Shown here in pieces: positions 36,901-49,875 of a stretch of DNA of 64,000 nt; the first letter of the stretch is position 1; each line of letters starts with the position of its first letter. The DNA is from Symbiodinium natans (Eukaryota > Sar > Dinophyceae > Suessiales > Symbiodiniaceae). A program made the position numbers and the translations under genes. The stretch lies in NCBI GenBank assembly GCA_905221605.1, contig CAJNDS010000913.1, positions 366,158 to 430,157 of the forward strand, in the 5' to 3' direction. The notes under the pieces are model-generated. The model was not told the DNA's origin, searched no databases, and saw only the letters and a list, made by a program, of their open reading frames with translations.

Positions 36901-37190
36901 AACCCGCCGAACTTTCGATCTTTGAAACCCGAACGGGCTTCTAACTTGGAGTCGAACTTTCAATCTCCAAACTCTGGAGCTCGCAATCTCGAAACTCCAG
37001 GCGTGATTGTTGAACGGTATGGCTGGCTGGGCCTCGCTGGCTTCGGGGATGGGTTCAGGGGCTGCACAAGGCAGTTTGTTCGGTGTGTTGATGGATTTCG
37101 GCTCTGCAACGCACGGCTTAAGAAAGAGAGCCTCGTCCGTCTTTGCAAACCTTGCTGAATACTGCCTAGTATGGTAAAACTCAGCATGCC
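33918..37190 (-). CDS. Helical protein gene split by element copy 2
   Basis: Coding segments in order: PEPIPEASEAQPAIPFNNHA (about 37100-37000), EAEANSQDSQTHGLMELSIG (36731-36670), the element, then KAADHANELLSAFENLKDML (34315-34250), AREIEEIEELFQPMTPVEKL (34190-34130), and finally SLKTTLEHIDPALDKDEAFV to a C-terminal RRSRRLFLEPDNLA with stop at 33918. The segments are acidic and amphipathic. No family is recognised. The splice between the exon before the element and the one after it cannot be settled: three frames compete near 34380-34310, one containing an in-frame TGA. The start is not found. Confidence 0.48.
34386..36666. mobile_element. 2.28-kb element, copy 2, same architecture
   Basis: Begins GGGTGGAG, T-run, GGGTC as in copy 1 and ends in the same GACCCC, AAAAAATAGGCCCTC terminus. 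The order is the same: T-rich end with ACATTTTGGACGGATTTC repeats, A/B satellite monomers, TTCC tract, and an A-rich inverted end. It sits between coding segments of a minus-strand gene. Unlike copy 1, I see no direct duplication at its edges (TCTGCAGAGC on the left, CGATTGAAAG on the right). It is about 200 bp longer, largely because the left T-rich part contains extra ACATTTTGGACGGATTTC units. Confidence 0.85.
36303..36470. repeat. TTCC/TTTC microsatellite, copy 2
   Basis: Counterpart of the tract at 25650-25812 within element copy 2. Confidence 0.92.
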
Positions 37191-37216
37191 TCAAATGGCG
37201 AGGGGGCTTCATATGG

Positions 37217-37258
37217 CTTCTTCTTCTTCTTCTGCTTCTTCTTCTTCTTCTTCTTCTT
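37217..37258. repeat. TTC microsatellite
   Basis: (TTC)n with one TGC interruption. Confidence 0.92.
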
Positions 37259-37339
37259 CCCCACCCTCGGTGTGGGGTTGTTAGATTTTAACCTCAACTC
37301 TCCTCGCCCGGTCTACTCCTCGCTCATCCCTGGAGTGCA

Positions 37340-37590
37340 AGTGTCCCTGGAGTGCCCAAGTCTAGCCAGAGTCTCCCGGGAGTGCCCAACCCCCAGAGAG
37401 CCCAACCCCAGAATGTCCCCGGAGTGCCCACCTGGAGTGCCCAACCCCAGAGTCTCCTGGAGTGCCCAACCCCAGAGTGTCCCCGGAGTGCCCAGCCCCA
37501 GAGTCTCCCTGGAGTGCCCAACCCCAGTCTTCCTGGACTGCCCAACCCTAGAGTGTCCCCGGCCCAGAGTGTCGCTGGAGCAGAGTATCT
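37340..37590. repeat. Minisatellite with GGAGTGCCCAACCCCAGAGT units
   Basis: About ten copies of a 25-28-bp unit of the form CCCAGAGTgTCCCtGGAGTGCC with small length changes. Open frames of the GHSRETLGLGTPG type on the minus strand, and their plus counterparts, follow the repeat. No independent sign of coding. Confidence 0.88.
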
Positions 37591-37629
37591 CTACCAAGAG
37601 AGGGTGGGGTCGAAGTAAAATAATTGTTG

Positions 37630-37730
37630 TTCTTCTTCTCCGTCTCCTTCTTCTACTTCTTATTCTTCTCCTTCTTCTACTTCGTCTACTTCTTCTTCTT
37701 CTTCTCCTTCTTCTTCGTCTGCTTCGTCAC
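37630..37730. repeat. TTC/CTTCT-rich tract
   Basis: Interrupted TTC, CTCCTTCTTC and TACTTC repeats. It lies downstream of the LRR gene on its strand. Confidence 0.9.
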
Positions 37731-37956
37731 AACGTATTCCCAGCAGAAGCCGGGCTGCAAAGAGCTCCACGGCATCTGGTAGGCCATCAGAGCTGCGGAC
37801 CCACGCCACCTCAGGAGAAAGCCCAAGAGTCCAAGAAGCTCATGACAAGCGCATGCCATGCTGCGTGACCGCATGCGCCTGCCCTTACTTTTGCAGGCGG
37901 GCGCTTCCACATTTCTCTGGGGAGGCTTCGCCTGCTCTTCCCACACGGGCCCAACA

Positions 37957-38541
37957 TCATCGCAGCAGGAGGGCCCTCTCTATCTCAGCCTCGATTTCCT
38001 GCGATATTGGGTTGAAAGACAGCTTCAGCTCCCTTAGTTTCTTGTTCTGCCGTAGTGCCTCCAACAGGGCCTTGCCTCCAGCGTCATCGATGCGATTGCT
38101 CGTCAGCTCGACAACCATCACATCAGACCGGGCCAGCCCGTCAGCTAACGCTCGCGCACCCTCCGAGCCGATACCGCAGCCGTTCAATGACAGCCGCGCG
38201 ATCGTCCCCTTCGTCCCTTTGTCATCTTTGTCCAGTAGCGCTGCGATGTGCTTTGCACCAGCATCACCAATCGCGGACATGGAAGCATTGAGCTGCGTTA
38301 CGGTTGTGTTTTTCTCGAGGCATTGACAGACATACTCCATCTCCTCGGGGCCGAAGTGCAGATCAACTCCATCGAGTAAGCCAGGGGGCGGAAGTATCAA
38401 GGTGTCCAGGGACTCGTCATCATCAGCGATGAGTGGCAGCACGTCCTCGATGGGACCCATGGGGACTTTGGGTGGCCATGGCCTTGGCGTAGCCTCAGGC
38501 TTTGCCTTTGCTTTGGCGAGCATCTTCCCCTTTGGCGCCAT
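37957..38541 (-). CDS. Leucine-rich-repeat (RNI-type) protein, intronless
   Basis: A single 194-aa open frame from an ATG with a Lys-rich start (MAPKGKMLAKAKAK) to a TGA stop. The C-terminal two thirds hold ribonuclease-inhibitor-type leucine-rich repeats: VTQLNASMSAIGDAGAKHIA, IARLSLNGCGIGSEGARALA, VMVVELTSNRIDDAGGKALL and LRELKLSFNPISQEIEAEIE. The N x L and GDxGAxxLA patterns are those of NOD/RanGAP-like LRRs used for protein binding. Unlike most neighbours it needs no introns, which could reflect a retrocopy or an LRR fragment. It lies 3' of the big receptor gene on the same strand. Partner unknown. Confidence 0.85.
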   Translation of the reverse strand: MAPKGKMLAKAKAKPEATPRPWPPKVPMGPIEDVLPLIADDDESLDTLILPPPGLLDGVDLHFGPEEMEYVCQCLEKNTTVTQLNASMSAIGDAGAKHIAALLDKDDKGTKGTIARLSLNGCGIGSEGARALADGLARSDVMVVELTSNRIDDAGGKALLEALRQNKKLRELKLSFNPISQEIEAEIERALLLR

Positions 38542-38899
38542 GGCGAAGGGCTCCAGCTCCAGCTACCTTGCATCACTCTTGCATCTTGCCGCTGCTGTCT
38601 GAGCCGAAACACCTGGCAAGGGCCCGCACAACTCAAAGAATCTCCTGAAGACCAGGGCAAGCTGACATGCCTGCGCGGAGCTTGATTCGTCATAGGGTAG
38701 AGGCTCAGAACCTCCGCAATGCTCAGCACCAACCACCCCTCACCACTGGCCCGCTCAAATTCTCTCAGCGGCAACCTCCACGCGATGACCATCCGAGGCA
38801 GTCGGCGTAGCCCAGCCTCCCAGGCACAAAATTCAAATCAATCTGCGACCATGCATCCTTGGCCACGGCAGCAGCTCCTTTCTTTTTTTTGGCTTGTGC

Positions 38900-41800
38900 C
38901 GCATTGTGCAGTCGCTGATCTGCCCACGGAAAAAGGCGTCATGTCCAGTCCCGCCAGAGTTGGGCTGCCCGGCCAGCTTTGGGCAGCGTAGTCCCCGGCT
39001 GGAGACCTGTTCTCGCACGGTTCTCGCACGTCCTTTCATGGCAAAGTGGACTTCCCTGTCAGATGCTGCTTTTGGGTCCTCGTCGCTCCAAGTGCCCGTC
39101 CTCTGCGACTCCTATGCTACACGGGTGTCTCCTTGGAATTCGTCGCCCCGGCTACATCGAAGCCTCGAAACTCTCCCTCCACCCAAGGACAAATGAACAT
39201 CTTCGGCTTGCCGATCCTCATCTCACATTGTCTCCATATGCACAGCAGCTTGGCTGGCATTTGCGCTGGCCATCGAAGATTCTTTTCTGGCTCGAAGATG
39301 CCCCTTGGATCGCTGGCAGGCTGCTGCCATCCAACCACCAAGCGTCCGCGGTGCACGTCCTTCGTGTCGTCTCTGAAGGCCTCCTTGAAGGCCTCATGGG
39401 GGCGCTGCGCGAGTCTACGGGCTCGTATCTTGGTTCATGCCGCATCCTTGATCTCCATCACAATGCTCACTTTGCTCACTGCGAGCGGGAGTCTCAAGCC
39501 AACTTGCTGCGTCCTGAAGCTCGAGGGTTGCTCTGTCGGGCATGTCTTGGTCCAGTCGGCAAGTGTCCCTTTCAGCAGGTGTCGATGGAGAAGGGAGGCC
39601 TTGCTTCAAGGTCAAACAAAGCCAACCACTGCTCAAACCCATGGCGATGAGCAATGCTGCGTTGACGAAGATTATCGCATGTCTCAGGCTGCGCCGCGCC
39701 AAGTAGATTGCCAGCAAGGTCGCGAAGTGGGCCCAGGGAGCCAGCGCACGGAACCCAGAGGGAGAATAGACTGATGCATGCCGTGGCGGTGGCTGACACC
39801 AAACGTAGGTGGGCCTCTCCAGCTGAAGGTGGCTCGAGAGTTGGACCGGGCCCAGTGAGTCTTCAGCACCCAGCAGGCTTGTGCCAACCACGTGCTCCAA
39901 GTTTGGCTGTGCCGAAACGACTCTCCGACCCGCCAATTCCAGCACACTACCCGCCTTCAGGCATCGTCGCTTGCTGGCCGTCTCCACGTGCCTCTGGGCG
40001 GGAACATTGGGAACATGGCCGCGGAAGTTCCTGTGACAGCTTCAACTCCCTCCCTTTCCTGCCTGGCCATCTCATTGGCCATGAAAGCGTAGATGAGCGT
40101 TGGGACACTCAGGATCGCAAAATCCTGCGCAGAGTCCAGGTGCTGCTGGGCCAGGTCGGGGAAGGACAGGTACATTGCGTTCACCGCCTGTTGTTGGGGT
40201 CAATGTGCCAGCTTAACTTGTCACTTGTCGTATCACGTCGCACTGGACAACTCCCAGCGTCCAGCATCTGCAGCCGAGGGACAAAGAAAAAGGAAGGAAG
40301 GATTGTGACACAGGCCACCGCCCTGGACGAGAACTCGGGAAAGTCGAAGATGCCCCTTCCACGCATCTTGGACGCAGACAGAAGCGTCATGACCACAATT
40401 GAGATCGCGCAGTTTCCGAGCACCTTCAGTCCTGGAGCTCAGTTGGACTTAGAGTTCTTTATTTAAGACTTTGCTTCTTTTTGGACTTCAGGCACTTGCG
40501 CAAGAAGACCTCATTGAGAATTAAGCCAGCCTGCTGGCGGGCCTCTGCCTAAAGCATTTAGGCCGTGGGCCATGTTTTGCCACCGGTTCGACTGCGGCCA
40601 TTACAGGATAGGCCGAGCGGCTGCCCCTCCAGTCAGGGATCCCAGCTACTCGATGCCTGCCTGGGAGGCATTGGGAGACTGTCCCACACATCCCCCGCCA
40701 AGCCGGAGTCATGAAGTCATGAAGTTTAAGCGCGGCCAAGAAACAGAAACAGCCTTTGTAGACGGGAGGGATGTCGTAAGAGCAGTTGCCCCCAAGATGA
40801 GATGTGCACCACAAGGGGCATGAGAGAGGCTCGGCACAAATCCAAACAGGGATCACCTTCCAGGTCTCTCTCATTGGTGCCTTTCTGGGCCTTCTGGTGC
40901 CTCCTCTCGTGCCTCTCTTTGCCTCCCCTCACTCTGTGCTTTCCAGGGCACAGATGATGGAAGCTCCGACAAGGATCCGTCAAGCCAGGAGGTATCCATC
41001 TGGGTCGTGACGATCACGGGCAGTTGCAGAACCTTGAAGCTGCATGAAACTTGCATGAAGCTTGCATGATGGGAGCGCCTCTGAAAGCTCCAAGCTCATT
41101 TAGGCCGAGCTGCCCGCAGCTTCATGAACACCAGCAAACACTTAGAGAGCGTGCTGAGGCGTAAATTGCGGTCCCCTAGCTCCGGCAGCTTTACGCGGCA
41201 CCTGTCGAAGAGGAGGGCGGCGAGATTGACAGCAGAGGTCACCTTGCACCGTTTCACGGCAGGCTGCGATGCTGAACGCGGTTCCGACTGCGAAGGATTG
41301 GGCTCAGAGTGGCAGACGGGACACTGCGGCAATCAGCAAGATGGCAGCAAAGTACGGACGCTGCGATGTTAATTGTGATTCCCTCAGCCGGCCATAGAAC
41401 GTGTAAGTGTCCTGAGATGGAACCATCCCTTTTGATGCATCTGAATCACTACGAGTCATTGTTTCAAGACCACCAAGCTCAAGAACCGAATCATGCCTCG
41501 AGATCATTCTAGATTCTTTCGATATCAGGCTCATGGGGTCATCGGAAGGAGATTCACGGTCTGCAGCTGAGCTGCATAGAGCGAACTCGCACACAGGAGC
41601 CAGTGCTTGTGAACCCAAGTCTTCACAGCAACCGACAGTCTCAAGAGCAGCTGCCGACAACAGCAGCATGCAGGGATACGAGACGGAATGACGCATTCAT
41701 CACTTGCCCAGGTAGTGGCATTCCTGACGCAGCTGTCGTTTGAGTGTGGATGTAACAATGAGATGCGCCTGCAACCAAGTGTCGAGGCCATCATCTCAGT

Positions 41801-44800
41801 CTGGTCGCATGCACGTGCTGCAAGCGCAACTCCTGCCTTACAATCTCGCAATGTCTTACAATGCTGGTGCTCTGGTGTTGGTACCAAGGAACCCTTTTTT
41901 GGTCGAGGCGCAAACGATGCCGAGCAAGCGAAAACCAACCCAGACACCGGCAGAGATCCTGCGGAAGTATCAGACCGTCCGAACAGGGTCCTCGGTATGA
42001 GCGTGAGGTAGCGCGTCACAGTAAAAGCAGGCAGCCTGATGGAACCAGTAACCAGAAGCAAACCCAAAAAGAAACATCATGAGAAGAGGAGCCCAATGCT
42101 GATCCCAAGCTTGCGGGTGTATAACGACAGCATTCAGCAGAGCACTCAGGCGCTCGCATGATCTGCATGCTGCATGCTCTGTCTCTTGGACGATAACACG
42201 AGGGCTTTGTTATTGTGACGCACTCAGTCAGTGGTGGCTCTCCAGTGAGTACTCCAGTTCTTTGAACTTGTTCTTTGAACTTCGCATGTTCCAACCCCGC
42301 GAACCCCAACAAACAAGCAAAGTTGTAATCCGCACAGCAGTGTACCACACTAGCTCAAACATGTACAGTCTTTGGAGGCAAAAGTCAGGCTCCGAGCCTT
42401 CCAGGCTCTAGCTGGCAACCGAATTTGAGGACACCCCTTGTTCCCGCATAATCTCGGTACATGCATGACACCTGTGGCAACTTTCGAAGAATACCAGATG
42501 CAAGGCATATTAAAGATCCCTCGCACTGTGCGTCCGTTGCGTGGAGGACCTGCAGACAAGCAGATTACAAGCCGCACCAGCTAATGTAGGTTCATATGCC
42601 CCACCAAGGTCCGACGGAAAAATCCGAAACCAGGCGGCGGAACCATGCTGAATCAGAAACTAGGATGGGAAACTGGCAACTCGCAAATGGCGATTTCGGA
42701 ATCCAGGACAGGGCTGATTAGGAAACCGGGAAACGGATGATGCGGCGGCTTCGGATTTGCGACGTTGGGATGCGCAGGCTCTGATTCGCAGCCACTTCCC
42801 CCTCCCACCCCTCCAATGCGCCAAGGAGCATGACCTGATGTCCTCCATGCTGTGCCAGGGTCAAGCTAGCCACCCCGGCAGCAGACCTCATCGCATCTTT
42901 TCTGCTCCACCATACTGGCATCCATTTCGGGCCTGGCCTTGCCTTTTGCTGAAACTACAACGTTCGCCTTGAGTTCGAGCATGGAGCAACCAGATGTTTG
43001 CCAAGCTTCAGATGAATGCAAGATGCACCCATGTTGAGTACGCGCACACCGGCAGTGTTGGCAGTTGGTGCCGCGGACAGCTCTCCGGCACTTGCCACAT
43101 ACATCGTCCGGAGGAACGTGTGTATCTGGTCAGCCTGTGCCCATGCAGGAAATGCACTGCACTACTCACACTGCCCACCGTCACTCACACACGCACACGC
43201 GCTTGCATAAGCACTCGCTTGTGTCGCACTGCTGCCCAATTAAGACAACTGTATGCTGCACAAGGTGCAAGAGCACAATTACTGCTCATTACAGCCACGC
43301 TGGCCAGAGGGATGGCCTGAGTTAACGTCAGTGCAGAGCTGCAGCTTGCGCTTGCAGACGCGAGCTGACAGCTTCCGAGACAAATTGTCGAACAATCGCC
43401 ATTGCAACACATGCCAGGAGACATGGGCAAGCATCACTTCCGGACGAAAGAATAAGCAGGAGAAGCCCGCGATGATATTCGCCATGGCCAGAAAGCGGAG
43501 GCTGAGGCAAGCCCAGTGTCGGGCCGTCAACTCACCTGCCAGCAAGCATGACTTCACGTGCAGAGTAAGAGGGGCTAGGTCGATGTGGGCGCGCTGCACG
43601 CGCGGAGCCACGACGGCCCGTGGGCTTTTCTCGCATTTTGAACGAAAATCGCGCTTTCGCCTTGGCGCGGGCGTGGCCACGCTCGCTATGCTCGAAACGG
43701 CCATCGCTTTTGCACGTCCAGGCTCGCGAACGGCGAAACTGTCGTCGCTTTGGGATGTCATGACTCGCGAGATGCGACCCTGTCGCAACTGTTGGACTTC
43801 TTGTGGGCTCGCGAAATGCCAAACTGCCGTCGCTATTTTCGACTTCGGGGCTCACATGGCCTCACACGTTTTGGGTCTACAATGGCAGAATGGTTCTAAG
43901 ATGTTGTAGGCACCATTGATCACTGGTCACTGGATCATGTGCATAGGTGCCAAAACGCCCCCATCATCTACGAAAGCTGAGCCGCGCAAAAGCAACGAAA
44001 AAAACACATGACCAGCCGAGACTCCAGAAAGGTCCGTGTACAAGACTTCTCGTTCTCGCAGGATGAACAACACTGCCAGCCTCTCTCTCGCCAGACGACG
44101 TGTGATAAAGTCTGCATGCACAACAAGCGATGACCCAAGCAGAACAAACCTGAAACATTCCGAGCTGCAGGACCCCTCCGGCCATCAGCCAACCTTGCTG
44201 CGTGGCCGAGGCAAGCCCCGCAACCAAGGGTACGTGCGCAGTGGCCACGTAGGACCAAAGCCATCGGCGTATTCGGTCGTCCCTCACTATCAGGTGGCGT
44301 GAAGCTCGCCGGATTCCCTCGGACGCAGAGGTCCACAGCAGCGTCGACTGCAGCGTAGTTCCCCTGCACAGACTGCACCCCATGCTCGCAGCCGCAGCAG
44401 TTCAGCATTGCGATTGTGCCGAATGAATAAGGGAAACGAATGCGTGACTTAAGGGGCAAGAAGCAAAACGACGAATGCGAAGTGAGCACGAGGAGGTACG
44501 GACCCGCCGGCAAGCCGCAGAACTGCACACAAATGAGGTAACTTCAAGTGATGTGCCCGGTGGCGCTGCCTGGATCTCGGTGACGCCGAGGCGTCGCCAT
44601 CGGTGGCGCGCCGAGACATGCAGACGTAAAGCTGCCCAGTCAATGGAGACAGGATGGCACCAGTAAGAATCAAAGTCACGGAAACGGGAATCAAGGTCAT
44701 CACAAAGATTGAGAGCTCGGCATAGACACAACTTCCCGACCCCAGGTCCGAAGTCCAGCCATCCGGGCACGGCTGACATAGGTACTGGCCGCTGGTGGAG

Positions 44801-47800
44801 AAGAAGCCTGGGCTGCACAGGGACCGCGCGTCGTCTGCTCGGAAGAGGTCCTGAGATCGCCGAATCCGCATTCTCATATGACTGGATTCGACTGGTATGG
44901 CAGACTCTGACGTGGACAAGAACGAGGCGCTTGTCCGGCCAGGAGAGTTCGATCATCGACCACCGCCAAGCCTGACACTTTCGAGCCAGCATCGAGGCGT
45001 GTTTTCTATGCCGACATTTTAAAAAAAACATGGCTTGAACGCAACAGCATGGTACACAGACAGCACATGTCCGAGACCTACGACTACGAATTCCAAGTAG
45101 CTGGTTGAAGGCACTTGGGGCTGCAAAACTCGCACTCTTAGCACCGCGAGCTCGCGGAAGCGGGCACCGTCGACTGAGAAGATGTGCAAAGTGCTCAATT
45201 CCTCGGATCGAGCTTGTTTCTTGGGAGAGTTTCTTGGGCACTTCGGGCCGAGGAGCAGTTGCCGCCTCAGCTGTCGCCAGCCGACGCTCACAACATATCA
45301 TGAATCATAACTGGCGCGAAATGGCACACAGCAGCTTTGCAAACCCTTACCATCAATCCGCACTGAGGCATTAGCCAGCAGGAGGCCGTCCACCACAAGC
45401 AGAGCATGGACCGGACCAGCAACGTCAATGAGAGCCCAGGAGACGGAGTGAGGCATCCGACCAGCATGGGCACGGGAACGAGTCAACACGGCGACTGCCT
45501 TGGGCGCGGGCATGCGCGGGCGCAGGCAAACTCGCAGCCAGGACGCCACCACTTCATTGCCACACAAAGGCCGGACAACTAAGGCCTCCTCCAATGCAAT
45601 GCTAAGGCCAGCCACCACCTCCACTTCCGAAAGAGTTGCCAGAGATAAAACCACACCTGGCAGGCGCGACGATCAAGCAAGTCTGCTGAGCAGCTCTTCA
45701 GAGCAAGCCTGGCATTGCGATCGTCTCGAAATCCACATCTGCCGTCAGGTCGATGACCACTAAACTTGTATCCGATGCGGCCCAAAGAAACTTTCTTGAT
45801 GAGGCCATGGCCGCAACGTGACCTGCTATTTTGCTTGCATGGCACCCGCCCTCTTCTGCAATCACTACAGACTAGAAGTCAAGATGGATGCAGCATGCCG
45901 TGGAGAAGAGGTTCTCTGGATTTCAGCTCACGATTCTTCTATGACTTTGCGGGCATGGGTCGGGTGCCTTGCCAAGAGGCATCATGCGCATTGTCAATCT
46001 TTTTCCACCCCCTTCCTCACCCAGGGCCCCCAAGGGGCCCCAATAAGCCCAGGGAGCTGGTGGGCGTCTGTACTGGAATGCGGTCATAAGCAAGAGGCCA
46101 GGATAGCACAGCACTTTGCTGGATGGGGATCTTGCAGCTCTGGTCCTGGTATGTTCATGTATGTTCTGGTTGTGGGTGGATGAGATAGGTTGAGGTGTTT
46201 GGATTTCGACTCACTCACGTCAAAACTTGGGTTTCAGAATCAACTGTCTGACTGTTTGTCGACTCACAACGGGCGAACTTATTGAATTTATATGGGTTGT
46301 TGTTGCACATGCACTGCTGTTCACACACACACACACAAAACAGCCGCAGCCTGAGCAGTTCGATGTGTTCCTTCTATGGTTCGAGCTCTTCCTTTTCTGA
46401 GGCGAGCGTCGAAAGGCAAAGGTGAGGGGAGGGGGGGATTTTTGGGTCACCATGCAGCATGTCTCAGCTTCAGCTTCATCGCTGCCACCATGCTATTTGC
46501 AATGATATGGGTTTGGAGGGTTTGGAGCCTTTGGTTGCCAGAATGTCCACGGGCTCCACGAATGGCGGCGACAGCTGTCGCCGAAAGCTCGACAGATTGA
46601 AAATATAGATATCGCGTGGCCAGCAGCCGATGGCCAGCAATCCGCCCGGAAGCACTTCAGCTGATGATGCGGTCGCAACTTGCCGACGTGCAGTGAAAAA
46701 CAGGTGTGCACGATGAAACCAAGAGCCGGATGAGTACTGCGGCACAATGCCAGATGCGGAGAAAACGACCACCGGACCTGAATCTGCCATCAATATTCGG
46801 GCGCAGTGATGACTCCCCATCTGCTATATCCAGATGAAATTAGGGTTGCAAACCGCATAATGAACGAAGAATTGGCAAAGAGTAAGTTCGAACATCTGGA
46901 TCAGCCGAGTCACCGTTAAACTCTCCGACGAGGATTATGTCGCTCTCGACTTCCTTGAAAAAGCTTATGGTTCGGTCCACGAACAAGTCCTCCGCTGCCT
47001 TTTTTGCTGAGGAAGTGCCTGCAACAAGTTCAACTGCGTCACTACAGCAGCCACCTGCACACTCAGTCATGTAGGCTTCAGTGTCTCTGGCCATGCTCGC
47101 CAAACCAGCCTTCACCACTGAAGATGGACACATGTCTCATTGATGCCACGACAAGGCCTGTCAGGCATGCAGGCACTCAAGGCAAACCAAAGGCCGTGGG
47201 TTTTTTTCATCTTGGGAGCACCTCCCCTGATCTATCCACATCGATCCCACAGTTGCTGGTCAGTTTGATGTCAAGACCAAGTGGGCATGAGTGCCGGGGA
47301 GAGCTAACTGATTTCGCCCCACACTTGCCCCATTTCCGGCAGGACAACTGCTGTTGCAACTTGTAGCAACCCGGGAAGAGGCAGGTGGAGGGAGAATTCC
47401 ATGGAGGGGTGTGGCGCAAGTTTGGGGCGAGTGTGGGGGCAAGCGCGGCAAACTCCAACAATGCTTCCTCGGCTGCCCCAGCAATGAGAACCCCAGGACT
47501 CTTCCAGCAGTCGTGCGCATGTATCAGATGGCTGCCTCTGCCAGGCAAGTTTGCAATGCTTACCCCAGGCGTATCCAGCGGGAGTGTTCGCACAGGCCGA
47601 ACCACGTAAGCCAGATTTTCCAGAACCTGCCAAGGGATGCAAGATCGGCAACATCCGAGGGTCAATATCGCGACATGAAGTCACTGGGCCATCTCACCCG
47701 CCTTCGCATCGAATATGTCGACAGTGTTGGAAGATGTGACGGCTGCCAGCCCCTTGTCCGCTAGGACCAGAACTGGGTAAGGCAAGCCGTTTGTTGAGAG

Positions 47801-49674
47801 CTCCTTGCGCGGCGTAGTTCCTGGCAATGGCAAGTTTCGAGGCGACCGAAAGGCTGGACAAACTCACGTGCTAGAATCCAAGCATGCAAGACAAGAGCCT
47901 CCTCTGACAACTTCGTTCATCCTTGGTAAAGGCCAGCATCCATCTCCCAGCACACTCCCATTCAGAATCTCAAGGGTTTGCATGACTTGCGTAGGAATCC
48001 GAGACGATGGCCGGAATACCTCTATTCTCGCGTCCATGCGGCCTCAGCACGGCAAACGAAAAGGCCACAAGAAGTATCTGGCATCGGCTGCGCATGAGCT
48101 TCGCATCATTTTGCACTTTGCATCGTGGCACCAGCTGCAAAGCCAAGGCCACCAGGCAGAGCGACGAGCGAGACGTACCCCTGCAATCGAGGCCGAGTCG
48201 AGGCTGCACATTTCACGGGGCGTCGAAGTGTTGTCCCTATACACACGACCCCGACCCACAATGATAAGATATGAAAAGTACGGCAGCTCGGACCCAGCGT
48301 CCTTGTCCCGCACCTTCAGCTTCAGCGGCTCTTCCGACTTTTGCTCCAGCACGTCACTGAGCAAAAAGATCTGAAGTTCTGGTTCTGTTGCAACCACCAA
48401 GCGGCCATCCACAGTGACCTCAAGCCGGGCCCGCCCACCTTCCCCCCCCCCGACTTCTCGTAGCACGTAGGATTCGTAGGCACCCCGACCTCAACTTTAC
48501 CACCGAGCGGCGAATTCTTGGATTGCAAAGTCCAGGTCCAGTTGCGCGATGGGTGTTGCAGGCTTTGCAGGCGTTGGCCCTACTGACTCATCTGACCCAC
48601 GAGAAACTATTTGAGCGATTTCGTAGAAGAGGATCGTGCCTTGGAGCGACGCCGATGCCGCCAGTATATCTGCATCAACCAAAGCAAGACGAGCGATGGA
48701 CGGACTTGTCCTAATCGCATGCCTTGTACGACCGCCTTTTTGGAACTCTTCCGGCGAGAAGACTTCAATTATGCCACTGGATGGTCTATTCTGGTGAAAG
48801 ATAGTCCCGCCGAGAAGAGTGGCACCCATGGGCAAGCGAAGTATGGACAAAACCTCTGCTTCTGTCTGCAGCAGGACATCATAGCCACTCGCCATACCGA
48901 GCGTGGTCGCTGAAAAAATGTAAACATAGCCGGTGGCTTCATATGAGCCTATTGCAGGCGTGTAAGTTGCGACGGCGAGGGTCATGTCTTCCAATAACGC
49001 GATTGTGGTCACATGTTCTTCTGCCACCTGATTTGGATGAACGTGTGCTTTGCGAAACCTTTACAACTGCACCATGCTCACTCTGGCATGTTGGATTTGT
49101 CCTCGTTGCACTGTCAAGCTGCTGCTTCCATTGATCTCGTGAATCCCGCACATTTTAGTTGGAAAACACGTTAGGGAACGCGCTGCTGAAATCAACTCTT
49201 CCCAGATGCAGAGCAGACGGGCAGCCGCGCGATGGCACCAGCACAGGTGCTGTTCGTATCGTTCCAGATCTGGACTCGAGTGCGCAAGGAACCCAGCAAA
49301 CCAGCCTGACCTGGGTGGAAGAACATTACCGCATCGGCTACACGGCGACTAAGCATAGACAAGGTTCCCATATGTGCTGGCAAGTGAGAGGCATACGTCC
49401 TCCACATTGGGTCTGAAGTAAACTGGCGCAGCTGGCATACGAACACAAGCAATGACAAGCAAGGCACAAGCGAAGAACAAGCAGATTCCTGCAAGGAAGC
49501 AACGGCCAGGCACGCCCAGGTGCGCCAAAGTGGTCTAGTGGCCCTGCAGATCACCGCGGTACACTGCGGATCAGATTGCGCGGTTAACTTGCAACAGATT
49601 TTTTGCGCCCCACCTGAAAGAGCCAGCTGGCACAGCGAAGCACGCAGCACGAAGAGCAGGGGCTGCACCCTCAT
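38900..49674 (-). CDS. Multi-exon receptor-like protein: beta-propeller, GCC2-type Cys region, many TM helices
   Basis: It begins with a likely signal peptide at 49674 (MRVQPLLFVLRASLCQLALS). Propeller-like exons follow: AVATYTPAIGSYEATGYVYI and LLGGTIFHQNRPSSGIIEVF (49027-48500), VDGRLVVATEPELQIFLLSD (about 48420-48350), SIANLPGRGSHLIHAHDC (about 47560), SDIILVGEFNGDSADPDV (about 46940), LLAIGCWPRDIYIFNL (about 46600), TSLVVIDLTADVDFETIAMP (about 45760) and TLSEVEVVAGLSIALEEALV (45640-45580). At 44860-44730 CSPGFFSTSGQYLCQPCPDG is a GCC2/GCC3-like cysteine unit, immediately followed by membrane helix FVMTLIPVSVTLILTGAIL. Further hydrophobic exons lie at 44500-44400, 43500-43430, 41400-41310, 40420-40380 and 39760-39640. 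This layout parallels the receptor at 6.8-11.4 kb. That all exons belong to one gene is inferred; the 3' end is not fixed. Confidence 0.55.
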
Positions 49675-49875
49675 GTTCTTGCTTCTTGCTTCAGCGGCTC
49701 TTCAGCCCATTTCAAGGAGAAGCTTCCATGACAGAACAGATCGGTCTACATCAGTCTCCATGAGAGTCGAGGCTGGCGGTGCCGAGCACACAAGACCCAA
49801 GCAGACCAGCATGCTTGCTACAGCATGCGACAGCAACTCGCAGGGCGCAGGCTGGGTGACCTCCACCATTCAGTC

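Noticed and set aside
37313-37597. Repeated GHSRETLGLGTPG peptide
   Set aside because: It mirrors the minisatellite unit and has no flanking exon signals.
49525-49580. A-box-like TGGTCTAGTGG suggesting a tRNA
   Set aside because: No B-box at the right distance and no cloverleaf can be drawn.
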